64,000 nt of DNA from Acephala macrosclerotiorum (lineage: Eukaryota > Ascomycota > Leotiomycetes > Helotiales > Mollisiaceae), in the NCBI GenBank assembly GCA_014904845.1, contig MU119210.1, positions 124,001-188,000 of the forward strand. Reading direction: 5' to 3'. The notes beneath the pieces are model-generated. The model was not told where the DNA came from. It worked only from the letters and a program-made list of their open reading frames with translations, and did no database searches. Both the position numbers and the translations under genes were made by a program. Numbering within the stretch: position 1 is the stretch's first letter; each line of letters starts with the position of its first letter. Positions 33,774-46,133 of this stretch are shown here, one piece after another.

Positions 33774-34481
33774 AGGAAGCGGGATTGGAATTTCTGTGAT
33801 AATATAGGCGAAAGGTCGGACAGAAAACCAAGATGGAAAAAGCTTCACTATATTTCTTGCCTCGCGGCTGGCTTTTTTATAGTTTCTGCATAATGACGAT
33901 CTCTTTCACGCCGCAAATGCTTCCCTGATCCACACATGAACATTCTGCAAAGGACGGAAAGAACAAAATCCGAGATGTTCCTGTCACTTCAGCCATAAGC
34001 GCCTGCTTCAGTGCTAAATCACTCAAATACACTATCTATGCGCATGTTTCTGAAATGGTTGCACTCCACCTTGTTCAAGCCACACATCCATTTTGCGACA
34101 TCGCGCGTGAGCATGTCGCTCATTTGAAACGAAAACTGCAAACACCCATGCCTTGAGAACTAGATGCTTGATCCATGACCACTGTTGTCTGTTACTTCTA
34201 CGAGATTCGAATTCAAGGTCGCCTGTACAGCTAAATGCTATGTTTGACAACCAAAATCTATAATCCGAGCGCTCGCAGATACTTGTGTGAGAAGTATCTA
34301 GCAAGTCCTATCTCTGTCTCCTTTCAGCTTCGTTCGATCTCTCAATCGAGGACAATGTTATTGAGTGCTCATAGTTGCTCACGCTTGATGCTTTATGCAC
34401 TGGTCACCGTTTCCGGTCGTGGCGTCAAGCGGTATCAATTACACTCGATAGCTATGCGGGTTTGAGGTTGAAGGGCGTGTG

Positions 34482-34505
34482 GATCGAATGATCGAATGAT
34501 CGAAC
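34482..34505. repeat. Tandem triplication of GATCGAAT
   Basis: Three adjacent copies of an 8-bp unit, the last ending GATCGAAC. Non-coding context. Confidence 0.85.
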
Positions 34506-36698
34506 TGAAATGCTCGGGAGGCTGCATCTCGGTCATCAACGCTGCTGGGAAGAGTATTATGTTACCTCGAGCATGGCCCAGTTACGATCGACGTCAAAGA
34601 CAGTGACGACTGGAAGACCAAACGTTCTCGGATCCCACACTTGAAGTCCTGATCACAGTAAGTTAATCCGATAACATCGAATGCCGCTGACAATGCGTTT
34701 CCAAGAAGTGTAATCCCCGATTACTGTAGAAGCAAGCGATCGAGCCTATATTCTCCGATCCTCAAACTCTAAACTGCAGCCAAGAGTAAGCAGAGCCAGC
34801 CATGAACCTTAGAAACATCTTAACTCTTCCAAGTGACGATGCAACTCCTTCCACGAACGAGTCTCGAAAGACTATTCGGAACCGTAAAGATCCAGGGAGA
34901 CAAAATCACCGATAGAAGTGACCTCCTCGGCCTGGTCACCCGCAGCATTGGTCCAAATATCGGCGTTGGAATAACTATTCAATTAACGTTTTGCCTTCTG
35001 AGGAACTGGGGGCCCTTTTTGCACGTCTTAAGGGATGGTGTTAAAGTGCTTGTGGCGTGGGTTGAACGTGCGTGGGATGCGGTAAAACAGTTGGGGAAGG
35101 ACTTTTGGGATTGCCTATGCTCCAACTTTTCTTGAAAAGTGAGGCAGAAGTCTACTTGGATAAACGAGTGCAGATCAGGAGGATTCCGAGAACGGGCGTG
35201 GACAAGCTCGTCTCAAATATGGCTGCGTGAAGCTCAGTTACTATTAGGAAGAGGTTGCCGGTTTATAAAATCATTCTTGTTCTTGTTCGAATCTTTCTGA
35301 AATTGGTGATGCCTAAATCTCCGTTCGAGATTCAGTAATTCAAGATAGCATTCGAATTTCCAACATAACGGACAATGGCCTCGCCTATTCTCGCCAGTCG
35401 CGTAGAATTGCTTAACGGAAATTGTGCTCGAGAGAAGGAAGGGGATTGCTCCTTCCTCCTGAGCCGTCAACTCAATCGCGCAGAACTTTGCTTCCCTGAA
35501 AGTTCAGTTCAGCAAGAACGCTCGACGCGACTAAAATTACACTGCTGTCCATGAGGAAGGAGAGGAGCTGGGTAACTGAACACTTGCCCGACGCATTCTA
35601 AAGGAGGCTCCTTCCCTCATAGTCACTTGACTAGCGTGACTATAAGCCTCAACTCGATACGAATCTGTCAATACCCGCGTCGACGAGTACCTTGAACTTG
35701 CACTGCAATACTCCTATAAACAGGAATAGGTAGGTTGCGTGCACCTCTCAAGCGCTTTCCAATCCCATGCACACTTCGTTCGCCTTCAGATTATAGGGCT
35801 CACATATCGCATAAGCTAGACTTGCTCAAGCCGCACCTTCCTCACAGTAATATCCAGAAAAGACATCACACAAAAAGTGAGGAAAACTCACGAAAGCCTA
35901 ATGTCAAAATTTGAATAGAATTTGACGCAAAGTCAAACAGACAGACTTGGGAAAACAACAGCTTTTCGAGACTTTGGTCTTGCTTCACTCACCTTTCGTT
36001 CCAGCTTCCCCGGGCACTTCAGACCATCCAAGCCCATTACCTTAATGGTACATAGTGTCGTACGTCTAGAACATGAATTTTTAGCAGATATAACGAGTAA
36101 GAGTACTCATGATAGGTGTGTCTCAATTAAGAGCATGCAGTCTGCATGTATACAGGAGTCAGGGGTCGGGACGCGGCTGTACACTGCCTGCTTCGAGGAG
36201 GAAAAGAAGGACTTAACAAGAATAAAGAAAACCCTTGGCATGAGTTTTGATCTTGAACTACAAATGATAAGTTGAGTGAAAGGTAATCTATGAAAACGTC
36301 GTGGACAAATCTTGAAGTTGTCACTCACAGGCCCTAGCGTCATCACGTGAATGATCACTAACCTCAATCCAGCCTCACTCTCCACTTGGTTAAAACATCA
36401 GTATAGATTTAAATAAGCAACTTTTAATCTCGGCTGTAATGGTCACAAACTAAGAAGACCTCTATTTCCTAGATCTCTTCACCCATCGCGTCGTAAGACA
36501 CTACCAGCGGTGCCCAGTTCGAACATGGCGGTGGTTCCCCACTCGTGCAGGTAACTCACGATGCTGTGGGAGCCCTAAGCAATGAAGATAATTGTTTGAG
36601 GGAGGTTTCACTCTGCAGAACGATCTTCACCGTGGTGTGGCGGTATTGGATTACACTTGTTGTGTGGTTTGGGTGTAGTGTTTGGGTTGAGCGTCAAC

Positions 36699-36734
36699 TT
36701 TTTTTTTTTTTTGGCATCATTTTGGCATCATTTT
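36699..36734. repeat. T14 homopolymer followed by two copies of GGCATCATTTT
   Basis: Direct reading: a run of fourteen T, then GGCATCATTTT twice. Probably slippage-generated. Assembly length of the T run may be unreliable. Confidence 0.85.
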
Positions 36735-37141
36735 GGGCTTGGATTGTGGGGGCAAGGCGGTAGGGGATGGCAGAAAGAGGGCCAAGCGAGGGGGTCGGAT
36801 TTGAGGTTTCCCCTTTGATAGCGATGGGAGGGTTGAGAGCTGGCAAAACAACGGTATGACAATTTTTCATTCTGTCTGTCTCCGGACTTCACTTACCCTT
36901 TCCTCTTCTACCTAGTGCCTTTTTGTCCTCAACTCATATATTTGAGTCGGATTTCGTGGCTTCCCTGACCGGATTCACCCGTTGCAAGGGATTTCTTTTC
37001 TATCTCGTGCTCATCATGTCGTATTTCCGCTTTTCATAGTCTTGACTTTATTTATAACGTCGGGATCCATCTTCGTACACGCTATTCATACGTTGTGATC
37101 GGCGAAAATCTGCCAAAGAAGTTCAACAATACACGCCCCGT

Positions 37142-39316
37142 TCAATTACTAGCCTCACTCTCCGAATACTCCTCCACCTCCCCAACCATATCAGTATCCT
37201 CCCCACCACTAGTAACAACCCTCTCACCCCCCTGCAACTCCACCAGCGGTATCCCTCGCTCTCCATATCCAGCCCCGTTCCCATCCCCATGTCCCTCCAC
37301 AGCCCCATGTCCATGATCACAAGCACACCACTCCTTCCCACTACTCAACAACGCGCCCGCAACCCCAAAATCGAAGCTGTATTCGTCTCCGATCTCATGA
37401 GCGAGCAAGATGTCTTGATCGAGGATTAGTTGGAAAGCGGGTTCTGGCATATTGAGGAGGTAGCGGAAGAGGTAGACGGTGGCTTCCATGACGACGAGGA
37501 TGAGGAGTGAGACTAGGCCAGACCAGAACATTCCTACTAGGGCGTCGGAGATTTGGATTCTGAGCGACGTTAGTTTCGATGATGTAGTGGAGGTGGGAAG
37601 TAAGAAAGGACGTACCCAAGTTGTTCCCAGCCATGGTTGATGATCACCGAGTAGCCATCGAGGGCTGCGATATCTGCTCTGGCGGAATGTCAATAATCAG
37701 AGTTTCAATATCGTTTCAGAAGGCAGCATACCTCGCAAGCCCAGCAGTCAACAACATACCAACCCACCCCGCAACACCATGAACCAAAAAGATCTCATTC
37801 GTATCAAAATATCGCTTCCCAATACCCTGAAAAGTAGCAACAAAGAAGCTTCCTACTATACCGAAAATTGGCCCCGACCAATATGGCACCTAACTCGTCA
37901 GGCTTAATTAGTACACAACTTGTGGAAACTTACATATCCTGCCGCAGGTGTGACCGCAACGAGTCCAGCTACAGCTCCATTGCAGAACGCAATGATCGAG
38001 AATTTGCCTGCGTTATCCGTACGTCGCCCTACCTTGTCCTTTTTGAATGTCGCAAGGTAGTCGAGGAGCGTGCCCATCACTCCGCCTGCACAGGCGGCGA
38101 GATGCGTCGAGACGCATGCCGAGACCCCTCTGAGGTTAGCTCCGAGTGCTGATCCGCCGTTAACTATAACGAGAATTAGTAGGATGCCATTAGAAGGGTA
38201 CAAGAGTGGGCGGGGTTGAACGTCCAACACAGCGAGATCAAAAAGGCGACCCGAAGAAGATTGCTTACAGCCAAACCATCCTATCCACAGAAGAGCTGTA
38301 CCCAAAACAACGTTGACGACGTTGTGGGGCTTGAAGTCTCTATTTAGTTGAGCTTTATCTGCATTAGACAGACGTGGTCCGAGGCGAAAGATTTGGCGTC
38401 TCCATTTGCAGAATATCGAGTACACAGCTGCTGTGGTAGCAGAAACAATCTAGATACCTTGGTCAGAGATTTGACACTGTATGAATGCAGGTCCTGCCAA
38501 AGTTCGACCAGTCAGACAATGGTGGGAATCTTACATGTACCACTGTGCCGCCAGCGAAGTCGAAGACGCCGCCGTTCCCTTTCCAGTAGTTCGACCATCC
38601 CACAGGGTTCCATGATGATCTTGCGATCGGGTCGTATACTAGTGTTGACCAGATGAAGATGAACACCAAGAAGAAAAGCGGCCGTCCTTTACGGATGACT
38701 GCTCCACTGACCACAGCTCCACTAGAAAATGTCAGGCTGTATCATAGACCGCAAGCTCGAGGTTACTTACGTGAAGCAGGCAAACATCCCTTGATAGAAG
38801 CAATGCAAGAGCATAGGTATTTTAGATCCTGGCCCATTGCCATTCCAAGGGATCGAAAGATCGTTGCTGAACGCAACGCCATAGGAACCTCCCCAAAGGT
38901 TGTGCGATCCAGAAAAGGTAATGGAATAGCCCCACAGGAACCACTGTATTGCTGTCAGCAATGACTAGGTGACGAGTGTTTATTTCTAAGTTAAATTCCT
39001 ACCTGGACACCAATGATTGATGTGGTCGTCATAGATAGCCACATCATTGATAAAGCTGAGCATCTTTCAGATATACCCGAGTAGAACAACCCAAGTCCAG
39101 GCACCATGAGCAGCACAAGAGCACTTGCTACGATCATCCATGCCAGATCGCCCCCCTTTTCATTTCGTTAGTCAAGAGTATCGCGCTACCGCATAAGCGA
39201 GGGGCGCTAACCGAGTAGAAATCATTTGGATTGCTAGCCTCGAAGGCCTTCGCTGAGATATTCAGTGTAGAGTCATTGAAGGCAGTGGGTAAAGTAAAGT
39301 TGAAGCTTTGTGACAT
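37142..39316 (-). CDS. Ammonium transporter (MEP/AMT family)
   Basis: Plasma-membrane ammonium channel/transporter. Nine exons on the minus strand: 39316-39212, 39155-39003, 38943-38771, 38721-38535, 38449-38269, 38163-37934, 37889-37732, 37678-37616 and 37559-37142; 1668 nt, 555 aa. An N-terminal extracellular segment (MSQSFNFTLPTAF...) with N-x-S/T sites precedes helix 1 (GGDLAWMIVASALVLLMVPG). Diagnostic features: GLGLFYSGIS, WFLWGYSITFSG, the AMT signature VFDFAGGTVVHIVSATTA with the first pore His, WIGWFGFNGGSALGANLRG, GLVAVTPAAGYV, and FLVHGVAGWVGMLLTAGL with the second pore His. The cytosolic tail includes the usual LLAHEIGDEYSFD and then a Gly/His/Glu-rich extension. Whether it is a Mep2-type sensor or a low-affinity Mep cannot be told from sequence alone. 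Confidence 0.95.
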
Positions 39317-39909
39317 GATGTAGAGCAGAAATGAACGAAATATTACCGTGTAGTGTTTCTGTCGCTGGTGGTGACTCGGTGGATTGAAAAAGAGCATTGG
39401 CCGTAGCACTTATGGTGAAGAATTGACAGACCTTGTCGTAGTCCCAAAAATTGGACCAAGCCAGCGACCGAAAACAGTCACCGAAAGGGGCGCACGCTGA
39501 ATGCCCTCACTCTTCACCCGCCCAATCCAATCTCTCCTGCGTGAGAACAGCGCTAGGTTCCTGCCATATTTTGGGGGACAATGTGGGGCGTCGCGAATCA
39601 GCATCCGTGGAGGCGTTTTAAACCGCAGTCAGTCAATAAAACGTGAATGTTTACCCCCGGAACGTATCGGCTGAATCGAGTGAAGAGGCTCAGAGTAATA
39701 GCGAAAACGCCAATCAAATTTCTCGTTGATATCTGGCGCGGCAGCCTGCTGGATTGTTCGCTGGCGTTGTCGTAACCTGAGTCAAAGCGCGACTTTGAGG
39801 TAAGGCTGGGAGCAAAGAAATAACCACGAGACAATCGACAGCTGCAATCTTGCAAGCACGGCACTCGTCTTCAATCAACCCCTCGCATTCTTCGGAGTAA
39901 TGACGAAGA
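39317..39909. promoter_or_regulatory. Divergent promoter region between ammonium transporter and BTB-like gene
   Basis: About 590 bp between divergent starts. GATA-factor control would be expected for an ammonium transporter. GATA/TATC cores occur here (for example GATATCTG near 39730), but such short words are common, so no site is called. Confidence 0.4.
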
Positions 39910-41233
39910 ATGAGCAGCCCTAGACCCCACAACTTTTGGATACGGAGGGAAGGGAGTCGGGAGAAATGGAACTGGCTTGCAGTCAACGCGAATGACGTGG
40001 CAAAATACTCAGGACGATTAGGGCGTCAAGTCAGAGAAGACAAACTTTCCGGATCTTCGCAAGTCGAAATCTGTGACGGAGTAACAGAAGACGCGCTGAA
40101 GGTCATCATCAGCTCAATACCCAGCAAAGAGGATGAGGGTGACCTCCCGGTTCTCTGCATCAACAAACGCGACCCGGAGTTCGGATTTGATCTGCTTCTC
40201 AGCCTGGCTATAGCCTGCTGGAAATTTGACTGCGCGATACCACCAGCGTGCGAGAAATTTGCGCAAGATTTCCGTGCACACTGGACGGGTTCATATGGAC
40301 ATGACTTTGCCAAAGAGGCTTCGGGTGTCTCCAAGGCAATCAACTGGATGTTCATCGCCCTAGTGTTCGAATGGGGCAGGATATTCAGAAACGCATCTCG
40401 GTTTGTCGTCGTAAAATACAAGAGCGATGAGATCAATTCAAATCTGCCGTGGGACTTTCAGGGTAAGCTGGAATCTGCCACAACGTTCCAGGTCAAGCTA
40501 ACGCTTCCAGAACTTATACGCACCACTCGAAAACGGAAAATGCAGCAGACGTATACTTTCGTGAAGAATTCCTGGATCTCATTCTACGAGCCTCCGAACA
40601 AGATGCTGAACGAAATTCATAAACACTTCAAGGAAAAGCTGAGGATAGAGCTGCACAACTCTCCGCCAAAGGGTCTGTCTGAGCGAGCGAACCCAGACAC
40701 CCTGCTGGTCGAGCTTGCAGCAGCTGTGAAGGTCAATGAGTCGGGCCGCCCAAGGCAACCGCCACCCCCATTGGATTTTGATGTTCCCACTCCTGGGCTT
40801 CAAACACAAGGTACTGGTAGAGGTAGTCTTTTCGCACCTGTCGCTCAATCAGTCGGTCGCGACTTATTGCAAGCGGCAAGAAGGTAAGCATCAATTTCTC
40901 GGAGTGTATTGCTCCATCTGCACTCCAGCCGTACTCCAGACGCACTCCTAAGACATGCATTTTTTCTCTCGAAACACACAAAAGAAGTTAGCTGACTCCG
41001 AGATCTCGATGACCAGGACGATGACACACCGAGGGCATACCGCTAGAACTCCAAGTAGCAGCAGTAGCGAAAACTCTTGGAAGCAAACGCAAAACCTCGA
41101 GAAGAACATGAACGATTTTCGGACGAAAGCTCTTGATGGGATACTTCTTGCGGAAGAAGAATTCGCGAATCTTCGCAGCCAGCATATCAGACCGATAGTC
41201 TCGGGATTCCAACCTAAGAAAAAACGAGAATGA
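39910..41233 (+). CDS. Divergent BTB/POZ-like protein, function unknown
   Basis: Two exons in my model: 39910-40883 and 41017-41233; 1191 nt, 396 aa. Exon 1 alone is open to a stop at 40887 (325 aa), so the second exon is optional. It is supported by a GTAAGC donor and a phase-matching CCAG acceptor, and it adds a charged tail (KQTQNLEKNMNDFRTKALDG). The region LLLSLAIACWKFDCAIPP followed by NWMFIALVFEWGRIFRNASR resembles the second half of fungal BTB domains, where a 'LADKYDC' helix precedes 'WLFIAYVFG...F...S'. Preceding strands (SQVEICDGVTEDALKVIISS) fit the earlier part loosely. Fungal BTB proteins of this kind have no defined job; substrate adaptor roles are known for other BTB proteins. 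The BTB assignment is an inference from pattern, without key-residue support. Confidence 0.55.
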
Positions 41234-42145
41234 AGGAAGACAGGAACATATCTTGGCCTACGCAGCTACACTGGTAGGGAACAAGGGAACGGGTGATCAA
41301 AAAAACGAAGCACTGAGTATAATGTCCGAGTCCTCAATAGCACTTGTATGCAGCAGGAGGTGGCCCGAGATGCCCAAAGGAGGGACGGGAGCTGTTGCGC
41401 TTCGAAACAGGCATTGCCACGCTGCAGACTCGCAGACGAGAGGGCTGATTCCATTGGAATGTCGTCCTACGAGGCTTTTCTCCCAAGAAGGAGAAGGATC
41501 ACAGTCCGTCAGAAATGCTTCCAGAGCCAGCACAAGATGATAAAGGAATACTTATTCCAATAGACACATGACGCGTGTCGCTAATGAAAGTCTGTGGGCA
41601 TTGGGGATGGATGTATGGAGGATTGTGATGTTTGAAGAGAATGAGGAAAAATGTTAGGAGGGAATCGAAGAGAAGGATCAAGTGGTTGGTCATAAATACT
41701 GGGATGGCTGAGCATAAGTTTCTTGTATGTAATACTTTCGTATTAATGGGCTTCCCGACTGCCTAAAAGGGAAGCCACAGATCGCCTAAAGCCCCTGGGG
41801 CGCAAAGCCTGAGGCTGATTTCAGGGCATAACGAGAGGATTTCTAGCAGTGCAGAGCCTGTGCTTCTCTTCAACAAAACAGAACTCAACATGACGAACAT
41901 TAAAAGGTTTGACGAGGTTCGCTCCTCCAACTTCTCCGAAAAAGAAATTGCTCATGTTTAAGATTCGCTATTTCAAAGGCAAGAAATGACATCATGGACT
42001 TCCGTGACTCCGCGCAGTCTTCGCGACACGCCCTCTTGACGCGTTTACCATCAATATCCACCATCCCCTCTTGATCGTACACTCTACTCTTTTGAAATAC
42101 CTACAGCGCTGCGACTAAACAATACACCAGAAGCCCAAAACCAGA
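41234..42145. other. Intergenic region
   Basis: About 900 bp between two plus-strand genes. Short open frames only. The segment before 42146 is presumably the alkyltransferase promoter. Confidence 0.45.
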
Positions 42146-43149
42146 ATGTCCTCGAAACTAGCAGACCTCAAAGCGTTCCAGAATGACTGGAAGCAAATGT
42201 TTCAACACATCCTCCCGGAAGCGGCAACCTCGAAATCTCCTGCTCAAGTATGTTGTCTCCTTCTCCGCTATCACCTCCTTAAGTCTTCCCTCGCACTGAA
42301 ATTCCGTATGCCTTCCCGAACCTGCGAACAAAAGCTAACAATAAGCAATAGCCTGAGTGGCCAGTTCATGTTGACCATTGTTTCGCGCGCATAATCCTCG
42401 ATAAAATTGTCGGCGTTGATGTTCCTTGGATGCAGAAAATCAAGTCTCCGGCTTACAAACATATGTCAGTACAACAATTGCAAGACAGTATTGCACTAGG
42501 ACAGCAGATTCTGGACGGTGAGGTGGATCTTGTGGAGTTGGATAATATGAGCTTGGAAGTGCGGGGAAAGGGCAAAAGGAAGAGTGGGAAGGTTAGCGGC
42601 AAAGTCACCAAGGAGATGGGAACAACAAAGCGGAAGGCACAGAACTTGGACAAGGAAGGTGGTGATCGTGAGGGGAAAAGGACTAAGAAGGGGGAGTCGT
42701 CAAATCATGATGAGGAAGTCCAGGAGAAATCCCCATATTTCACCAAGACCGAGCCACACTCGAGCGAACAAGACGAAAGGGAAGATCTCAAGCCTTGGCT
42801 CAAGAAGATCGCGCTTTCAGACAAGACAACTTTCCAGAAGAAGGTCCTTACAGCTCTGTGTCAAGTCCCGAGAGGGAAGTATTCGACATACGGTGCCATC
42901 TCCGACCACCTTAAATCATCCCCTCGAGCAGTGGGTAACGCATTGAGGAACAATCCTTTCGCGCCACAAGTTCCTTGTCATCGGATTCTAGCAAGTGGTG
43001 GAGGACTTGGAGGTTTTCATGGAAGCTGGGGCAAGAATGGGAAGGAGGGGTTACATGATGACAAAAAGCGGAAACTGCTTCGAGAGGAAGGAGTCAAGTT
43101 TGATGGGCGAGGGAAGGTTGTTGGATCACCATGGACTGAATTTGCTTGA
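42146..43149 (+). CDS. O6-alkylguanine-DNA alkyltransferase (MGMT) fused to an uncharacterised N-terminal domain
   Basis: Suicide DNA repair protein that transfers alkyl groups from O6-alkylguanine to its own Cys. Two exons, 42146-42247 and 42352-43149; 900 nt, 299 aa. The C-terminal ~115 residues are the alkyltransferase DNA-binding/active-site domain: FQKKVLTALCQVPRGKYSTY, the recognition helix with arginine finger SSPRAVGNALRNNPF, the active site PCHRI (Cys243), and GGFHGSWGKNGKEGL with a KRKLLREEGV end. The usual N-terminal RNase-H-like domain of Ada/Ogt is not recognisable. Instead residues 1 to about 135 (MSSKLADLKAFQNDWKQMF, EWPVHVDHCFARIILDKIVG, KIKSPAYKHMSVQQLQDSIA) form a compact, probably helical domain I cannot name, joined by a basic KGKRKSGK linker that may be a nuclear signal. 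The frame is continuous, so the fusion is not an assembly artefact within this window. Confidence 0.88.
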
Positions 43150-44222
43150 TGCTGATGAGAAAGGAATTGTCCCTTTGTCGAGTGTGCCACATTTGACTGT
43201 GCTTGAAGGTCGGTTCAACTTTGCAAAAAATTTTACAGCCTAAATACTCTGATCGAGGATAGACATCACCGCATTGTTTACTCAGCCAGATTTCCAACTG
43301 ACTAGAGCTCTATAAATACCCATCTACAATCTCACAGAGCCAACTTCACCACCCAAGCCGATATCAACCAAGAATCCATGGTCCTGCTCTTGTGTATCTC
43401 CGTGCAGACACATAGGTGTTTTGGTAATAAATTGTTCTCTTATTCCGAATCCATTCCACCTCCTCCGCTAAGATATGACGTTCTCTAATGAACACCGTAG
43501 TTACAATTGCTGTCAAGTATTTTACTTCATCTCGGGTCGTAATTTCGTACGAAAGTCCTAGGAATTTTCGACGACATGCTAGTGCTTTTCGCCCATCCCC
43601 CAAGGTCTTGCTGAAAATGCAAAAACACATGACGGCGATATGTAGTTGGCAACTATTTTGAGCCAGACAAATGATTAAATGTATTCAAAGGACTACTCTA
43701 GTCACAAATAAAAAAGAAAAGCAGTCTTTACTAGTAACGCACAATAAAGAGCCCGAAAGAACCATCTACGAGTGTGAGGGAGCAACGGTTGTAATAGACC
43801 AGCACTTAGACCACCTTATAATTATGCTGAGAGTAGACCAGGGGGACTTGCTGGAGTTCACCTGAACGTGGGAATTCTTGCCTTGACTAATTGTCTGTGC
43901 TGAATTTTGAGAGAAACGCTTGTCTGATTGTTGGTTCCGGCTTCAAGGCACTGACTAGATTCTTAGTGCAAAGGTAGCGCTTTTCATTGTGGGATTTAGG
44001 TTTGATTATCAGACTGGGGCAAATTGATGCTCATTGAGTTCGAGATGCTACAGTGCTGCGGAAGGACGTCCATCGTCAGTAATGGGTTCATGCACGATAG
44101 AGGGATCAATTGTCGGTCTTGTTTTCGGAAACGCTCAAAGGAATTCCATTTTCGGATCCGGGCTACAACAGAATGAAGTCTTGGATTTTTGGATCTGATT
44201 ACGGACATCTTCGTCCTCGAAT
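43150..44222. other. Convergent intergenic region
   Basis: About 1.07 kb between the 3' ends of the alkyltransferase and the transcription factor genes. No coding signal recognised. Confidence 0.5.
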
Positions 44223-46133
44223 TCAACAACCACCGGTCTTCCCATAATACCTAAGCTGCTCTCTATGCTCCGCATCCGCTCCTACCCCACGAATACAATG
44301 CAGCTTAATCGTCCTCAGCTCTAAATCTGCATCCACACCACTAAGCCTTGCTCTCGCCCACTCAGGAATATACTCCGTATCAATGCCTTCCTCTTCAACA
44401 TCCATCAAGAACTCAGCTACATCAACAGAAGGCTCCGAGCTCCACTGTGCCTCTCTCCATTGCCGAACCCCAAGCAAAGCAATAGCCTCTCTCCTCAGCT
44501 TTCGATCGCGACAGCTCATCGCAGGCGTCATCAAAGGGTAGATCAATCCCATATCAAAGCAGAACCTTCCATCAGCGAAGAACTTCTCGCTTTGTGGATG
44601 ATAGAGCAGAGTTCTCGACAAGCTGATGATCTCTCTGAACTCCGGCATGTAATTATCGTACACGAGCTCAGTCTTCGATAGATGACCTGCGCTGCGTACC
44701 GTGATGGCCAGTGAATGTATCTTCAGCAAGATAGCACGAATAGATTCGACTCGATCCAGGTTCTGCTGTGCAGCGCGGAAGATGTGCTCGTAAGCTCGTT
44801 GCCAGCGACGATTTTCAGCCACGTAGATCTCTTGCTCGACAGAGATCTCGTCGGGAGTATGTCGAAGCCGTGTTGAAACGTCTAAGAGTGGCCTTGGTGG
44901 GTCTGCGACGGACTCCACGTCTGGTGGAAAGTCGTCCCATCGGATGTAGGAGGCTTGGTCGTCGGCAAGCGCGGATGCCATGAAATGGAAAGTTCGTCTC
45001 ATGATCAGATCAAGGTATAATCGTGCTTGTTCGACGTCCGTGAACTTTTCTGGCATATCTTTGATGGATATATAGCCCTCCTGCTTCAGTTTCCGATGCG
45101 CGCTTGGGACGCGAGCGTCATACATCCCCATGACTACAATCTCCATCCGATTGAACTGTTGTACCAATTCATCTTCGACAAGGTCCGGCACTGGTGAAGA
45201 TAGCCCATCTTCGCTCCGTGAAGTAGGTGTAGCGTCTCTCAACTCGTCGAGGAGGTTGAGTCCTTTCTGAGCATGACTCAGAGCATTTTGAAATCGATAT
45301 TGCATATTTTCGATGCAGACGACAAGCAAACATGCTATCATCGCGATCCTTCTCCCTTGCTCTTTCGTCATCGAAGCTATATTCGACTTCGCACCTTGAA
45401 GAAATTGGCCGTAGTGCTCAAGAGCGAAGGCATGGATTCGTGCCGCGTTTGGATCCTCTTGTCCGTCCGGAACCATGGAAGGTTTTCGACCTGTAGGAAC
45501 GGGGCTCGTTCTCAGGTCTATCTTCTTCATTGACCTGTTTAATGCGCCGATAGTGATGATGGCATTTCGGATGAAAGGTTGATGTTGGCCTGCTTGAAGG
45601 AGGAGTTGATGCCATACTGATCGATTCGAATAAGATAGTTGAGGAGCAACTTCTTCGCAGTATAATCGAAAGCAAGAGAACTCATCTTGATTCTTGAATA
45701 CTTGGATTACAGGATCTCTCTTTGGCGATGGCTCGGAGATGATTGAGAAGACTTTTGGTAGGATGACCTTCCTTTCAGGCGGGTCCACTCTCGTATTTTC
45801 GTAGCCATCGCAGTAACCTCGTCCGAATCTTTGACATCGAACACATTCAGGCCTGGTCTGTATATAGACTCAGCGAAATAACTTGAAAAGAATGGAAACA
45901 TGGCAGCAAGGAAATGGATCTACAAGACACGCCAAAAAAAGGCATCGTGGGGGGAATGCAACGGAATATTCGCAAAGACGAACCTCGTCACATTTCACAC
46001 GACGTATCTAGATAACAGTCAGTAAGATGACGTTAGCAATATCAGGGTTCTAAAATACTTTACAAGTCACACAGCCTGTTTTGACCTTCGGTCGTTTCGC
46101 CCTTTTTCTGTTCAGCTCCCGCTGTGTACTCAT
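44223..46133 (-). CDS. Zn(II)2Cys6 fungal transcription factor
   Basis: Nuclear DNA-binding regulator. Three exons on the minus strand: 46133-46059, 46007-45984 and 45857-44223; 1734 nt, 577 aa. The binuclear zinc cluster is spread over all three exons: GCVTCK (exon 1), IRRVKCDE (a 24-nt exon 2), TRPECVRCQRFGRGYCDGY (start of exon 3). Together they give CX2CX6CX6CX2CX7C with Cys at 21, 24, 31, 38, 41 and 49. The basic stretch NRKRAKRPKVK just before it is a likely nuclear signal. The rest matches the C-terminal 'fungal specific transcription factor' type: FRLYCEEVAPQLSYSNRSVW, LQAGQHQPFIRNAIITIGAL, ALEHYGQFLQGAKSNIASMT and IACLLVVCIENMQYRFQNAL. Target genes are unknown, and no metabolic cluster adjoins it. 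A single-exon reading from 45788 would lose the DNA-binding domain. Confidence 0.93.

Larger units (their letters stand above)
33305..37141. other. Long intergenic region (3.8 kb) with simple repeats
   Basis: Begins with the 3' UTR of the WD40 gene and ends with the 3' UTR of the ammonium transporter. It holds a 7-bp tandem repeat (33711-33773), an 8-bp triplication (34482-34505) and a T14 run followed by an 11-bp repeat (36699-36734). No supported gene. A 100-codon frame at 34833-35135 has no recognisable features. Confidence 0.45.

Noticed and set aside
34833..35135. 100-codon plus-strand frame with a hydrophobic centre.
   Set aside because: No homology recalled, no convincing promoter or introns, and a chance frame of this length is expected in a 3.8-kb spacer.
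45707..45901. Alternative transcription factor start at MFPFFSSYF (minus strand, 45901).
   Set aside because: It reads through the intron in another frame. The spliced model with a complete six-Cys zinc cluster is far better supported.
37142..46133. Possible nutrient or secondary-metabolism cluster: ammonium transporter, BTB-like protein and Zn2Cys6 regulator near each other.
   Set aside because: No biosynthetic enzymes lie between them. The interleaved alkyltransferase and neighbouring mitoribosomal gene are housekeeping, so proximity is probably incidental.
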